Positions 12,640 through 24,470 of a stretch of 64,000 bases of DNA are shown piece after piece (the first letter of the stretch is position 1; each line of letters starts with the position of its first letter). The position numbers were made by a program, and so were the translations under genes. The stretch is taken from assembly GCA_038030265.1 (NCBI GenBank), contig CM075941.1, forward strand, positions 42,842,164-42,906,163. Reading direction: 5' to 3'. Below the pieces are notes generated by a model. That model made no database searches. It was not told the origin of the DNA and saw nothing but the letters and a program-made list of their open reading frames with translations. This DNA comes from Corythucha ciliata. Its lineage: Eukaryota > Arthropoda > Insecta > Hemiptera > Tingidae.

Positions 12640-13270
12640 TTGACCTCATTTCTTATACGAATTTTTTAACTCCTATTAGTACCAAAAATCTTGTTACTCT
12701 TTCGAAGCTTTCACATTCCATTATTAGTTTTTCTTGCAGGCATTTCCGATAATTCTCTTTCCCTTCGAAGTCCTTGACATTCTATTAGTAGATGGCCTAC
12801 TGTCAGTACTTCTCGACATTTCGGGCATCTAGCTGGGTGTCTTCCCAGCAGTATGTACGAATGCGTAAGTCTGGTGTGCCCCAACCTCAGGCGGTTTAGT
12901 AACACCATGTCCCTCTTAGTCTTAGTAGTCTTAGTTGGCTTGTCTAGCCAATTTTCTTCCGGGTCAGCCTTTACCGTGGCTAATTTCTGCGCTGAGTTTC
13001 CTCATTTTCTCTTCCAAACATTCCAAACTCCTATTCCAATCATCTTTTTAGCCCCATTTCTGGTTTTCTCCTGTGTAGTTTCAATCGAATACCTTTCTAA
13101 CACCTCCTTAGCTCGCTCTCTGCATGGTCTCTGCCTACTCGGCTGCCATCTAAAGATGTTTACAAGCTCCTCGTTCGCTTCCGTCGACACCGTTAGGATG
13201 TCGTTTGTCAGCCTTTGCCCGTGAAGCAACCTATCACGAAGCTTTTCAGAGCTGTTTATTTTTGTCCAGT
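12640..13270 (-). pseudogene. 3' part of an RNase H-type LINE, split by a nested insertion
   Basis: The minus-strand frame at 12,711-12,908 encodes RLRLGHTRLTHSYILLGRHP followed by CPKC and a TVGHLLIEC segment. This is the closing portion typical of R1/I/Jockey-like LINEs that carry an RNase H domain: the R.R.GH.RLTH block and a CxxC-H-C zinc-binding tail. Upstream, 13,002-13,250 reads as linker sequence. The rest of the element lies at 17,049-18,095 on the same strand, on the other side of an inserted plus-strand LINE. Frames are broken, so this is a dead copy. Exact clade is uncertain. Confidence 0.75.
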
Positions 13271-13303
13271 TTCAATTTCTGTTGTTTTCGATATTTACTG
13301 GTG

Positions 13304-14263
13304 ATGAACTGCATTAAGTGTAACGAGAGCATCTCTCCGAAAAGGAATATCAAATGCTCTGTTTGTAAGAATGCGTACCACCCGAAATGTACGGCATATC
13401 TTTCTTATGACAATTTTAAAATGTCTGTTTCTAATAAATCGGGATGGAAGTGCACGGATTGTGATAGTAAAGTTGTTACTCGTCAGGCGATAAAAAAACA
13501 ACAAACAGGAGTGAACAGTGACTCTGATGAGGAGGGGAGTTCCGACTGCTCTCTCACCGGGGACTACGGCGGCATTAAGGAGGATCTAAAACGTTTGAAC
13601 TCGAATGTTTCCAAGATTTTGCGAAAAATGAGCTCCTTCGAGGATAATTTAAAAGAAATTGAGAATGCAGTGAATTTTTGTTCCAGGAAAGTAGATGACT
13701 TTTCAAATGACATTGCAAATTTCAAAAGTGTGATAAAGGGCTTGAAGAAAGAAAACAACGATTTAAAAATTGCTAACGCTGTCCTTAACAGAAAAACTGA
13801 GGAAGTTGATAGTAAACTTATGCGCCTGGAGCAGCAATCCCTGGCTTCAGAGATGGCTATTGACGGTTTGTTTGAACCAATCAATTCGCCTGTTGAGGAT
13901 ATTATTGTGGCGATTGGAAAGGAGCTACGGGTAGACGTAGATCCCGGAAGCATCGTTTCTTCATTTATTGTTAAGCTCAGTAAGCAGGATAAGAATAACG
14001 AGAGGCAGAAATGCAAACTGATTGTTAAATTTAATTCTGTCCATACTAAAAAGACATTGTTTGTAGCTAAGAGGGGTAAAACTGTCTTATTTAATTCGAT
14101 CTTTCCTAATGCTCCTCGGAAAGATAACGACAAAATTTTCATTAACGATAATTTAACTAAGGAAATGAGCCATTTGTTCTGGCAAACAAGAATGCTTGCG
14201 AAGCACTATAATTTCCGCTTTGTGTGGACGAAGAACGGTGAAATATTTTTGAAAAAAAAATGA
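13304..14263 (+). CDS. LINE ORF1 protein with N-terminal PHD-type zinc finger (319 aa)
   Basis: The start is taken as the ATG at 13,304, because the zinc finger begins at its third codon; the frame is open back to 13,205. Residues 3-53 give C3-x2-C6, C18-x2-C21, H26-x2-C29 and W48-x-C50-x2-C53, the Cys4-His-Cys3 pattern of a PHD finger. Residues of about 70-90 are acidic and Ser-rich. Residues of about 95-190 are rich in Lys, Glu and Leu with heptad-like spacing, consistent with a coiled coil for oligomerisation. The C-terminal part (about 200-319) resembles the nucleic-acid-binding end of CR1-type ORF1 proteins. Such proteins bind element RNA in the retrotransposition particle. The frame is intact although the downstream ORF2 is broken. 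A domesticated gene is possible but not supported. Confidence 0.75.
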   Translation: MNCIKCNESISPKRNIKCSVCKNAYHPKCTAYLSYDNFKMSVSNKSGWKCTDCDSKVVTRQAIKKQQTGVNSDSDEEGSSDCSLTGDYGGIKEDLKRLNSNVSKILRKMSSFEDNLKEIENAVNFCSRKVDDFSNDIANFKSVIKGLKKENNDLKIANAVLNRKTEEVDSKLMRLEQQSLASEMAIDGLFEPINSPVEDIIVAIGKELRVDVDPGSIVSSFIVKLSKQDKNNERQKCKLIVKFNSVHTKKTLFVAKRGKTVLFNSIFPNAPRKDNDKIFINDNLTKEMSHLFWQTRMLAKHYNFRFVWTKNGEIFLKKK

Positions 14264-14559
14264 GAATTCCCGATTCACTGTTCTTGCTCTCAATTATGTA
14301 AACTTGATGCTGATGGTGACAGTGGGGACACAGTGAGGAGACAAGTTTCCTTGTGGTACCTGTCCATCAACAGGATTATTTGGAAGTGTGTGTTTATTGA
14401 CATGTGACGGGGAAATTTGTTTTCGAACTACGGATGCCTTGAAAATGGGGTGCACTTACCCCGAAACTAGTCGGCATATTTAAAAAATATAATAAAAGGA
14501 TGTTATACTCAAATAATTAATCAATTACCGTATAAATAATGATTTGCTTTTTTCTTTAC
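14264..14559 (+). other. Region where the LINE endonuclease is missing
   Basis: Only about 300 bp separate ORF1 from ORF2 sequence that in intact relatives lies after the roughly 220-residue APE-type endonuclease. No GDFN-like motif is visible. Coding similarity resumes near 14,560. Confidence 0.55.
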
Positions 14560-16676
14560 TTGTGTTATTGGCCGAGCATGTTGATTCTGCTGTTGAATAT
14601 TTTTATAGTAGGATTAATACTTTAGTGTAAGAATGTTCTTTTGTTACGCAGGTTAAGGTTAACAGCGAAACTAAAATCCTGGATAACTAGGGGAATTGTG
14701 TGTTCCATTCGTAATAGAGATAATTTGTTTAAAAGAGTCAAGAAAAGTCCCTCTAATGAGAAGTTGGCAACATATTGTAGAAAATATCGCAACATTTTGA
14801 ATAATTTAATTAAATGTGCTAAAATATCGTATTATAAGAGTCTTATAGATGATGCGGATCTCGATGTTGGCAAAACGTGGTCTATAATTAACCAAGCCAT
14901 GGGTGTTAAAAGGGTTTCCACGAATGTTGATTGTTGATTCCATTGTAAATGCTAAGGGTGAACTTGTCTTGAATGACCTGGATATCGCGTCTGAATTTAA
15001 TGAACATTTTGCTAATGTAGGTGGTAATATTAGGAATTCCATTCAACATACGATGAGTTTCACTCATGTTGATAGTTTTGTAGTTGGTCGTACGGTTGCG
15101 AGTTCTATACATATTTTTGGAACCTGTGTCTGAGAATGAGGTTTATTCAATGTTAAGTCAAATAAAAGAGAAGAATAGTTTCATGGAAGGTGAAGTTAGT
15201 AACGAGCTCCTCAGAAAGATTAAGAGTTACATTGTTATCCCAATAACCCATATATTCAATTTAGCCTTATCAACTGGGTGTTTCCCGAATCAGTACAAGA
15301 AGACTTTGGTTATACCGCTGTTTAAGGGTGGAGATCGGAAAGTCATGGATAACTACAGGCCAATTTCTTTGTGTTTAACTCTCTCGAAATTGTTGGAGAA
15401 GTGCATAGTGTATAGTGGCCTACATAAATAAATATTCGCTCTTATCGGATAGGCAATATGGATTTTAAACTGGATTGTCTACAGAGCATGCGCTGTTTGA
15501 CGTGTCTAAATTTATCTGTGAAAATTTAGATGCAGGAAGAGAAGTTATAGGTTTATTTTTGGACCTCAGAAAAGCATTTGATACCATCAGTCACGACCTG
15601 CTCCTAAGTAAATTGGAATCCTTTGGTTTCCGAGGTGTGGCCTTAAATTTGTTGCAATCTTATATTTCTAATCGTAGTCAAAGGGTAAAAATTAATTCCG
15701 CTGTGAGTGATGAGATTGCTTTGACCGCTGGTGTGCCACAAGGCTCCGTTCTTGGTCCCCTACTATTTATTTTGTATTATAACAACGTTTTTTCTTTAAA
15801 TGTCACATCTGCGCCCTTTTGTTATGCTGATGACACAGTATTCTTGTTCTCTGGGGATGATTTGTCCACCTTATTGACTAATGTGAGAAATTATTTGATA
15901 CACATTAAAAAATGGATGGACTCTAACTTTTTGATAAATCTGCGCTCTTAAGATTCGGTAACGCAATATCGCAGCCTCTATAGTTAGAGGCGGTCGAAAT
16001 TTATGCTCCTACATGTTCAAGTAGTATTGGTTTTTGCAGTTGCCCAAAAATTAATTTCGTTTTCAAAAGTAAATATCTTGGCATTGTGTTTGATTGTAGG
16101 CTTACGTTTCGAGAACATGTGCAGAGCTTAGTGGTTCGAGTAAGAAAGTTGTTTTTCAAATTTAGATTTTTGAGATGTATCTTGAACATTGAAACCTTGA
16201 GGGGAGTTTACTATTCAATATGCTAATCTATTTTGTACTATGGGATAATTTGTTGGGGTAGCACCTATAAGCAAATAATTAAGCGTCTCGTTGTAGCGCA
16301 AAAATCTCTTATTAAAATAATTCTTAGAAAATCGTTCAGATACCCTTCTGTAAAGCTCTTTGAAGAATTTGGCGTGCCGACAATTGAAGAGCTCTTTTTG
16401 AAGTCCGTAATTTGCCACTTGTATAAACGTCGTTTTACAGACAATAAGTTGGTGCATAGTCATTCAACTAGACTTGCCTCCTTAACGAATGTTCGTGTAC
16501 CTATTCACCGTACTGCTTTATACTCAAGGCACGCACTCATCGTTGGCTTAAAATTTGCCATCACGAACAAGTTCAACTTTGATTCGTTCAATTCCATCGG
16601 TGCAATGAAAATACACCTGAATGAACTGATGAGCGCCAAAAAGTTATTTTTGGTGGATCTTACTGGATGTCTGTGA
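14560..16676 (+). pseudogene. LINE ORF2 reverse transcriptase, broken
   Basis: The linker after the endonuclease is readable from about 14,580 and continues at 14,641-14,937. The RT fingers are in 15,084-15,431 (FKGGDRKVMDNYRPISLC). After a stop near 15,455 the palm is open at 15,475-15,951: FLDLRKAFDTISHDLL (motif A, with its Asp), AGVPQGSVLGPLLF (motif B) and CYADDTVFLF (motif C with both catalytic Asp). The post-RT region lies at 16,233-16,676 and has no RNase H domain. At least four frame breaks separate the pieces, so it cannot make a full enzyme, although the palm itself looks undamaged. Confidence 0.85.
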
Positions 16677-16902
16677 TGATTTCTGTGATATTCTTGCATA
16701 TTTACATATTTGTTATTTATTCTGAGATATTTATTCATGTTTTGCTACTATTTAATAATGTGATTTGATTCATACTGTTGATGGTTTATTTTGTTCTTGG
16801 TTTATAACAGTTTATATTATTTGTTGTCTCATTTTTTTCTTATTTATATTCATATTTAATTTTTTGGTAGGTAATACATAACCTAGGTTGGCAATTCTGG
16901 CT

Positions 16903-16937
16903 CCAGCTCTCCTCACGAGTTGCCTCTGGGGAGCTGG
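16903..16937 (+). other. 3' UTR hairpin of the nested LINE
   Basis: CCAGCTCTCC at 16,903-16,912 pairs with GGGGAGCTGG at 16,928-16,937 (one G-U pair) around a 15-base loop, about 65 bases before the simple-repeat tail. CR1-like LINEs often use a 3' stem-loop for template recognition by their RT; that role here is inferred. Confidence 0.5.
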
Positions 16938-16999
16938 CATCTTTAGTGGATAGATAAACGATAGTATTGGTAGATTGGATTATAGTATGCATGGTGCAA

Positions 17000-17048
17000 A
17001 TAATAAAATAAAATAAAATAAAATAAAAAAATAAAATAAAAAATAAAA
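17000..17048 (+). repeat. AAATA-type tail of the nested LINE
   Basis: Repeated AAATA/AAAATA units end abruptly where minus-strand LINE sequence resumes. This marks the 3' insertion boundary. Confidence 0.75.
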
Positions 17049-18095
17049 ATGTGTCCTGTGTTCCGGTTTACCTTGTTCCAATGGTTGTCAAGAGCCGCCC
17101 TATATCGATATCTTGGGGGCAATAAGCCACACAAGGCATTCAAACTCAAGGTCGGTGTGGTTCGAAAAGCTCCTGTTACCAATAGTAACCACTCTCTGTA
17201 TAGACTGTCAATTTCCTTCAGCACACTTTTCCTGGCCGATCCGTAAACCAACTGGCCATACTCTATCCGCACTCTGGTTATAGTGTAGAAAGCTTTCAGT
17301 AGTACTTCCGGTTCCAGTAGTGATCATCTAGCCAGCATCCTGATGACATTCAGAGAGGCTTGACACTTAGTTTTTAACTCTCCAATTTGATGTTTCCATG
17401 ACATCTTACTGTCACAAGTTACCCCCAAGAATCGGGCTTTTTCACATACTTCGATGTTTTTGTCCCTGATTTTCAGTTTCGGGGCCTCGTGCGCCGTCCA
17501 TAGCTTGCAAAAGTGTACTGCCTGGGTTTTTTCTGCCGAAAAAGTGAATCCTAGCTTCCTCGCGTTTTTTTCCAGTACATTTATACCTTGCTGTAGAAGA
17601 GTATCTGTGTCTGTGTCCAGATCCCCTGTACAGTATAGAGGGCGATGTCATCGACGTACAACAAGAGTCCAAGTCCTCTGGGAGCCCCCTCCGTAACTCC
17701 ATCTACTACTGCTATCAGGAACAGCACAACGCTTAACACCGAGCCTTGTGGAATACCATTTTCCAGCGGGCACTGTTTCGTTAGGACACCTCCTACCCTT
17801 ACTCTAAATACCCTGTTTTCCAAGAAACCTCCCACGAACCTCATCATTCTTCCTCTGATCCCCCATCTTTCAAGTTTTTTTCAAAATTCCGAACCTCCGT
17901 GTTCTATCGTATGCCTTGGTTAGATCGATGAATACAGCAGTCGTGTGCTTCCTTTCTGCAAAACCCGTCAAGAACTGTTGTCTCCAGTCGAAGAAGTTGG
18001 TCTATAGAACTACGTCCCTTTCTAAAGCCAGCCTGGTTTTGGTTAATCAACTTTTTCTACCCTATTAACAACACCAGTCTCTCTGACACTATCCA
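17049..18095 (-). pseudogene. 5'-truncated RNase H-type LINE: reverse transcriptase and post-RT region
   Basis: Reading from high to low coordinates on the minus strand: AGFRKGRSSIDQLL (RT motif 2 area, about 18,000), VFIDLTKAYDR (motif A), NGIPQGSVLSVVLFLI (motif B) and GLLLYVDDIALY (motif C, YVDD). The palm end FTFSAEKTQAVHFCK and RFLGVTCDSKMSWKHQI follow, then the post-RT segment RIEYGQLVYGSARKSVLKEI. Frameshifts interrupt it, for example between 17,850 and 17,930. Its downstream end continues at 12,640-13,270, beyond the inserted LINE. RT before motif 2, the endonuclease and ORF1 are absent, as in a typical 5'-truncated LINE copy. Clade is probably R1/I-like. Confidence 0.8.
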
Positions 18096-18689
18096 CTTAT
18101 GTTAACGCAGCTTAAAATTCGGTTATAGTAACATAAATACAGTCAAATGGTAGTTGGACGTAGAAAAAAAATGGAAACCTCGGGTTTTCATTTGATTTTT
18201 GTGTTTTTTTGGGGTGCTGAATCCGGATCTGAAGTTTTCCAACAAAATTTCGTGTTGCGTTTGGAGATATCGGCGAAAAACGCCGAAATTTTTGTATTTT
18301 TTTCTCTTTTTCATTCATAACTTCGGAAGAGTGTGACTGACGGGAAAACCCACTATACATTCATACATTGAGATTACACAAAAATTCTTACAAGTTGTGA
18401 TCCGAACGGAATTTTTCGGACCAACTGTTCTGTAGATACACCGCTTCAAAAAATGATAGTTTTCCCTAAAGAGTATATCTCATAGTAAATTGGTTATCCC
18501 CCCCCCCCCATACACATTCCACAAAAGATACTCTCTCTTTCGGAATAAATCAGACCTATAAATGACAAAATCTTCAAAAAATAGTCACGACTCACTTTTT
18601 CTCTCCACGATCAATCAATTAATTTCCCTTTTGGAAAAAGGATTAGCCAAAAGAACTTTAACCAAAATTTAAGTCTTGTAACTTGACTC
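18096..18689. other. Unassigned AT-rich sequence
   Basis: No gene or family recognised. There is a poly-C run near 18,500. Confidence 0.3.
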
Positions 18690-19310
18690 ACTCAGTAGGT
18701 TTTTTGGAGCTGAATAAGGATATGAGCGTCTGTCAGGGTTGTTTGCCCTTAATGAGGGGCAGTCAAATTCCCTAACTTTGGGACATGAATAAACCGGACG
18801 AACTCGACCATTTGACTTGTCTCATTTCACGGGTATTATGGATGAGCGTCGATCGGCGACTGCCCGGGGAGTTTTCTCTCGGCAGCAAATCAAGTTTTGG
18901 AAGGCACGTGGTCGGCAGACGGAAATATTCCTAGTCAGCTCCAAAAACAAACTATCGAATGGAACAATTTTCATGAATATGGTCCAACGGTTAGATTCAT
19001 GTCCCAAATTCGGGGATTTACCGCTGAGGGCAGACGCCAGACGACGCACATATTCGTATTCAGCTCCAAAATACCTGTCGATTGAGGCGAGATACACGAC
19101 TGAGTTCTTCCGGTTGATTCAGGTCCCAAATATTTTGATTGCCCACTGAGGGCAAAAGCCGCTGACAGACGGCGCCAGACGCTCGTATTCTCGCCGAATG
19201 AGGCCATATTTACAAGACTTAAGTTCAAGACTTAAGTTAATTAATGTTCCAAATTTGAAGAATTTGACTGGCCGCCGAGGGCAACAGACGCTCATATTCG
19301 TTCAATACAC
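18690..19310 (+). repeat. Diverged tandem repeat, about 125-145 bp unit
   Basis: Four to five copies share the order GAGGGCAGACGCCAGACG, then CATATTCGTATTCAGCTCCA, then GATTCATGTCCCAAATT. Clear starts lie near 18,912, 19,030, 19,160 and 19,285, with indels between units. The short frames inside it are by-products. Confidence 0.65.
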
Positions 19311-22300
19311 TCTTGTGATACCATTACAGTTTTTAAAACCCTGAAAAAGTGCAAGATTCATTTGTAAATAATTTATTTCTTGAGTACCTCTTTGCCCCCC
19401 CCCCCTACAGTAGGAAAACTTGATGGAAATGCGACTCAAATCTTTCTCGTTGGTCCATAGAACATTATTTTCTGCAAAGTTTGGTGCTTTCCTCACTAAA
19501 ATGCAGTATTTTTTGGTGTGGATGGGGTACTATTGTAGAGCTACAGAGTTCCACATGGGCTCCAAATTTAGCACATTTGGTCTACTTTCATAAGTATAAT
19601 AGTGACATTCCCTGTCTGGATATTCTTCAAATTGCAAGTTTCAGAATCCAATTTCAGCAATATAGTTAGTTTCAGGGCCTTACTTGTCAGTTGGGCGCGT
19701 AGCCTGGGCTACTGTGGGGTCCCAACTCGCCCATAGCCTTACAAAAAAACCCCTGTAATTACAACTTTTACAGTTAAATTAATATTTGTTGGTTTGCAAA
19801 TCCGAGCGTTTATTTGTGCTAAATTTCAATTTTCGGGACTTTTCCAAGAAAATCCGGCTCAAGCTGCGCCTATAAAGCTTGGTGAATAGCCGCAATATTA
19901 CACAATTCACATTTTGAAGTTTCTGGAAATGAATATAGCCACAAGAAGGCCGGTTTTGTGTCCAGGGTGTTGGTAGGTAAACGGTCAAATCTAGTTTCTT
20001 GGCCCTGCAAAACTGGCAATTCTGGACACAGCTGTGATAACATGTGTGCAACCACTCGAACGTTCCCTTTCGATCCAACCCATAATTACTGCCCCCCTCC
20101 CTCCGGTCACTGCCCGACGCGTTCATTGTTGGACAAATACGCTCGCTTTGGAAATGGGAAAATCTGCCAATGACCCACGATGCTGTCAATTCAACGCCGT
20201 TTTAGGTTTCGTATACTCCCCCCCCCCCCACACTCACACACCGTCACTGTACAATCGGTGAGACCTCATCCCGAGTTGGTCCACAGACCAAACACTCGAA
20301 AGAGCTCGCAAGAGAGAGAGCGAGTGATAGAGAGACAGAAAAAACATAAACTGAATACTAATCGATTTTCTCCGGGCTTCCAGAATCAAGTTAAGCCTCT
20401 TAGAAGCGAAACTGAGCTAAGCGGTTTATGAAAGCGCACTAAATTAACACAGAATCCTCCGTTCTTATTTTTAAAATTCGTGGTTTTGTTATTTTGATTT
20501 CCATCCGTGAAATGGTGTATGGGAGGGGAGGGGGTTGATATGAATCCAGGCACGGCAGGCAAGGGAGAGAGGGAAGAGAAAGCTGTTTTCCCCGTTTTTC
20601 CAAGAATTCTTTAGTTATTTCAGTTAGACATTTATTGTCTTTTGTTTTTTAAAGTTAAAAACACGCAACCACGGGAACCATAATACCATTCCGTCCACAT
20701 GCGTGTGGGTCTTATACCTATAGCCTATTCCCTGCATCTGCTTAAACCACCTGGACCATACGGAAGAGATGCAGTTTTTCTACCTTACCCTCATCCCATA
20801 CCACCCCTTTTTAATTCGATGAGCACCACTAAGGTGATTTACCGCCCCGTAATTGGGAAAATGATGAACGATTTTTTATTTTTTTGTCCTCTCTCTCTCT
20901 CTCTCCCTCCGTCCCCACGCCTTCAAAGAAGACCATTACGGATTTTTTGTCCAGTATACGGTGAACCCTCTCATTAACGTTGATCGTACGAGGAAGGGCT
21001 AACGGTTTTTGGCTACACTTCAATATTACACGAACACTTTTTAGCGTTATATGCAACAATAATCCATCAGTAGGAATTATACGGGTTTTCGAAGACGGAA
21101 GGATTGATCCCGTGATAAATCATAATTTCGTTAAAAGCTGGTAGTAGAAAACGAATATTCACAGAAAGTTGTATCTGATAAGGCGTCATTTGTGAATTAA
21201 GTGAATAAAATTGTGGTGGTAGGAGGGGAAGGGGATAAACAACTGGCTCAGATCATCCTGAGTTTCATGAAAATAAATAAATACACGACTTGATCACCTA
21301 TACATATAGTGATATTCGTATTATCCAAAACGCCCACAAATCCTATGCATAAAGGGCCCCAACTTCCCCCTTTGACCCCCCTCACCGCTGCGGGGAATGA
21401 CGCGTGAAACTAACTCGAGAATTATGCCCCTCATTTTCACGATTTCACAATCCCTCTCTCGCATCATTCCAGCCAACAACGTAATAGGTCCCTGCGCGAG
21501 CACGAGGAAGTATAAAACATGTTCCTTTCTTTTTGATTTCATGTTATTATTTCACGCGTTTTAACAACACCCACTCGCATTTTTATGGGCTTATTTTTCA
21601 ATATTCTTTACAGAGAGCTCAATGCCTCCGAAAAGATTGCGTTTATATGTGCGTAAATGACAAGTTAGAAAAGACTCGGGGAGAGTGCTCGTGACAGTTT
21701 TGTAAAGTGCTTTTTTTTTGCCGGTTAACAGCGAAAAAAAATAAGTTTAGTTGCTTTTGAAAACCAGCAGCAAACCTGGAGGACCTTTTTTCCTGTTCTT
21801 TTTCAAGCCTATAAAGAAAGTGAAGCGTGAAAAAGGAATGAAAAAAAAAAAAAAAAAAAGAAATTGTAAGGTGTTCCGAGCACGGCCATTGTGCGAAAAG
21901 GATGGACTCAACCGAACACGTTGGTATCAGTAACGATTGGTTTCCGTGAACAATGATTATGACCCCGATTCTATTCACCCATCAGGGCCCTTCTCCATTC
22001 GCTAACGCCTCGGCGTAGTTCAATTGACATCCAAGACCTGGTTAACGGTAGTATTTAATAGTGCGAGAAAGCGTATATTCACACACGGCGATCCCTCCTT
22101 CCCTCTCTCATCCTAGTTCTTATCCTTCCGAGCATTATAGAAGGCTTCCCATCAGGTTCATTATAACAGCCATTAAGCTTTCATTGCTCTCCTGCATGTT
22201 GAAGATGTGTAGAGGGCTATGGAGCGGCGGGTGGTGGAGGGGGTGTAGAGTGACTAAAACCTTCCATCTTCCTTATATATCCCCTTAATGTCTCTAATTA

Positions 22301-24470
22301 CACTTGCCAGAACTCAATAGAAACTCATTTCGTAAGCATTTTCAACCCTTCACCACCACACCCTTCCCCCCTGCAACTGCCCATGCACGCCAGTTGATGC
22401 GAGCTAATCGTGTTTGGATGATGACCCTTATACTGCTACCGCACAACTCTGGACTTAGATAGTGAGAAGGGGGGGGGGGGTAACGTTTTAAAAACTTTTC
22501 GCGATCCCGAGGCCTTAGAGGAGGCTTATAGAAAGTCAAAGCCGAAAAAAAAAAAAAAAGTTTCTTGAAAGTTAAGCGCCTGTAAAGTGTTTTTGAGTTT
22601 CTCGAGCTGGCGCTTAAAGGTGTTTGACGGAGGGGGCGGGTGGGGGCTTTTTGGGTGGTCCTTATCCGTGCGGAACACATTGAAAACTTCCTACTTTTTA
22701 TTTTTAAACTGTATAGTTCTAATTTATTGATTGACGAAAAATAATGGAGGGGGCACTGTCGCTATCTTGTAAACTTTTTTAACTGATTTTGATTCAATTT
22801 GGCGGTGTGAAGTGACTGGTGTTGTGTGAGAGGGAGGAGGGGGCGTTTTTAAAGTTTCCAGAACCTTTTACGGGTAACCGAGAGAAAAAAATAAAATGAT
22901 AAAAAGAGGGAAGATTTCCATGAATACCGAAAAAGGAACGAACGGGAACTAGGAGTTTTTGAAGGTTCATCCTTACATCAATAGACGACGAAGAGCTATA
23001 TAGCGAGGGGAATGGTTCGAAAGGTTGGTATTGTCATGAAAATTGCACGCTCTTTTCAAGAGTGTGGGAGCGTGATCAGCGTTTGAAATGAAGAAGAGAA
23101 GAAGCGCCCGCGTGATACCTTTCCACCGGCTTACCAAAGCATCCTCTTCTCTTCTTGACAATGTCACTGGCAAATAACTTCGTAAAGGGGGTAGCGTATT
23201 GTCGGGTTTAAAAAGCCGTTGATGCGTGCGGGGGGGGGGGTTGAATACATTCGAGGAATTTCCCCAAAAATATCTACTACTCACGATCAAAATCCAAATA
23301 TACTCAAAATGTCGCATGAAAGCGTACATTCAACAGGTGGAAGGGGGTTGTCTCAAAATTTGATTTCCGCTTAAACCAACTTATCTTCATGGAAGTCTTA
23401 TATAGTTCACGTAATCGTTCAGGCATAGTGGCGCCAATACGATTCAAAACCGAGGTGTAGCAGAACTCTGGAAAAAGGAACCACCCACCACTAGTTATGT
23501 TCCCATGGTAACAACCCACAAAAAGCCCTTTAAAACGATTATTTGTCTGCCCATCTGACGAACAAAAGAAGCCGCCAGAGAGCTGAATCAACGGTATCAA
23601 CGCGAAATAACGTACAGTAAGCGACTTCCCCATGCTTAACTTGGTCACGTTTGTCAGGTTGGCGGGGTTTGGGGCGTTGCACGCAAGGAGAAAACTGCTC
23701 AGCTTGAGGATTTTCCCTAAAAAATTGATTTTTATGGCAAGAAATGGCGCATTGACAAAATGGGCAAATTGTTAGTTCTTCGAGAGAACTTGATTGCGGT
23801 CCAAAAACTGGATATTTTTACCAAGATCGCATCGTTCCTTTGGCTTATACATCATGATTATTTTCAACTGAAAATATGACCTCAGGTAGAGTTATTCTAC
23901 CAAGAAAAATAACTAACAAAATAACGGGATATTGCTGTACTACAGCATTGACCCCAAAGAATGGGAGAGGGATGTATATATATATTTTAAAGCGGCCCAT
24001 TCACCGAGGGTTGCCGGATTTCCGGTTCTCGCCCGGAGTCTCCAGACCTGGGACTCGATCTCCAGTTTCCGGCCGGGCCGAAAAATTTCTCGCACTAATA
24101 ATTCGAGGAGTAACAAAAATTCCTGCTTAAAAAAAACAAAAACAAACCGTCTGGTTTTCCGTACAAAACGTTGATGAGACCATTCTAAGAAAATTGATAC
24201 TCGCTGCAATTTAGACAGGAAATTATAGCCCGAACTGCCAAACATTTGGATACAAAATCATTGATTTTTCTTTCCCCAATAGACAAGGCACTTGGCGGAA
24301 TTGTCAATATTTTGCATAATATAACACAAAAGTGACCGAAAACTGTTAAGTAACTACTGAGATTGGTTTTTTTTGGCCATGTAATCGATCAATTGATTGA
24401 TTCAAGGCTTAATTAGTAATATTATCACTGACGAAACTAAGGAACCTTTAAAGACGAGTAGACGCATACG
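19311..24470. other. Long unassigned region, no recognisable gene
   Basis: About 5 kb of AT-rich unique-looking DNA with homopolymer runs (near 19,397, 20,219, 22,471 and 23,231), a CT microsatellite at 20,889-20,907 and a poly-A run at 21,840. Frames up to about 135 codons occur (for example minus-strand 19,779-20,189) but show no motif I can name. It could be intron or intergenic DNA. Confidence 0.4.
20889..20907. repeat. (CT)n microsatellite
   Basis: Uninterrupted CT repeat of about nine units. Confidence 0.9.

Larger units (their letters stand above)
13271..17048 (+). mobile_element. Nested non-LTR retrotransposon (CR1/Jockey-like, no RNase H)
   Basis: The order is a short 5' leader, an intact ORF1 with a PHD-like finger, a gap where the endonuclease should be, a broken reverse transcriptase, a 3' UTR hairpin, and an AAATA-type simple tail at 17,000-17,048. 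It sits inside a minus-strand LINE. TGTCC occurs at both edges (TGTCCAGTTT near 13,263 and TGTCCTGTG near 17,051) and may be a remnant of the target duplication. The nearly complete 5' end beside a damaged ORF2 implies internal deletion after insertion, or a defective source copy. Confidence 0.8.

Noticed and set aside
13564..14142. 192-codon minus-strand frame
   Set aside because: It lies wholly antisense to the LINE ORF1 with its clear zinc finger, so it is a shadow frame.
13304..14263. PHD-finger protein as a host chromatin gene
   Set aside because: It is followed by LINE reverse transcriptase and a LINE tail in the same orientation, and PHD fingers occur in LINE ORF1 proteins.
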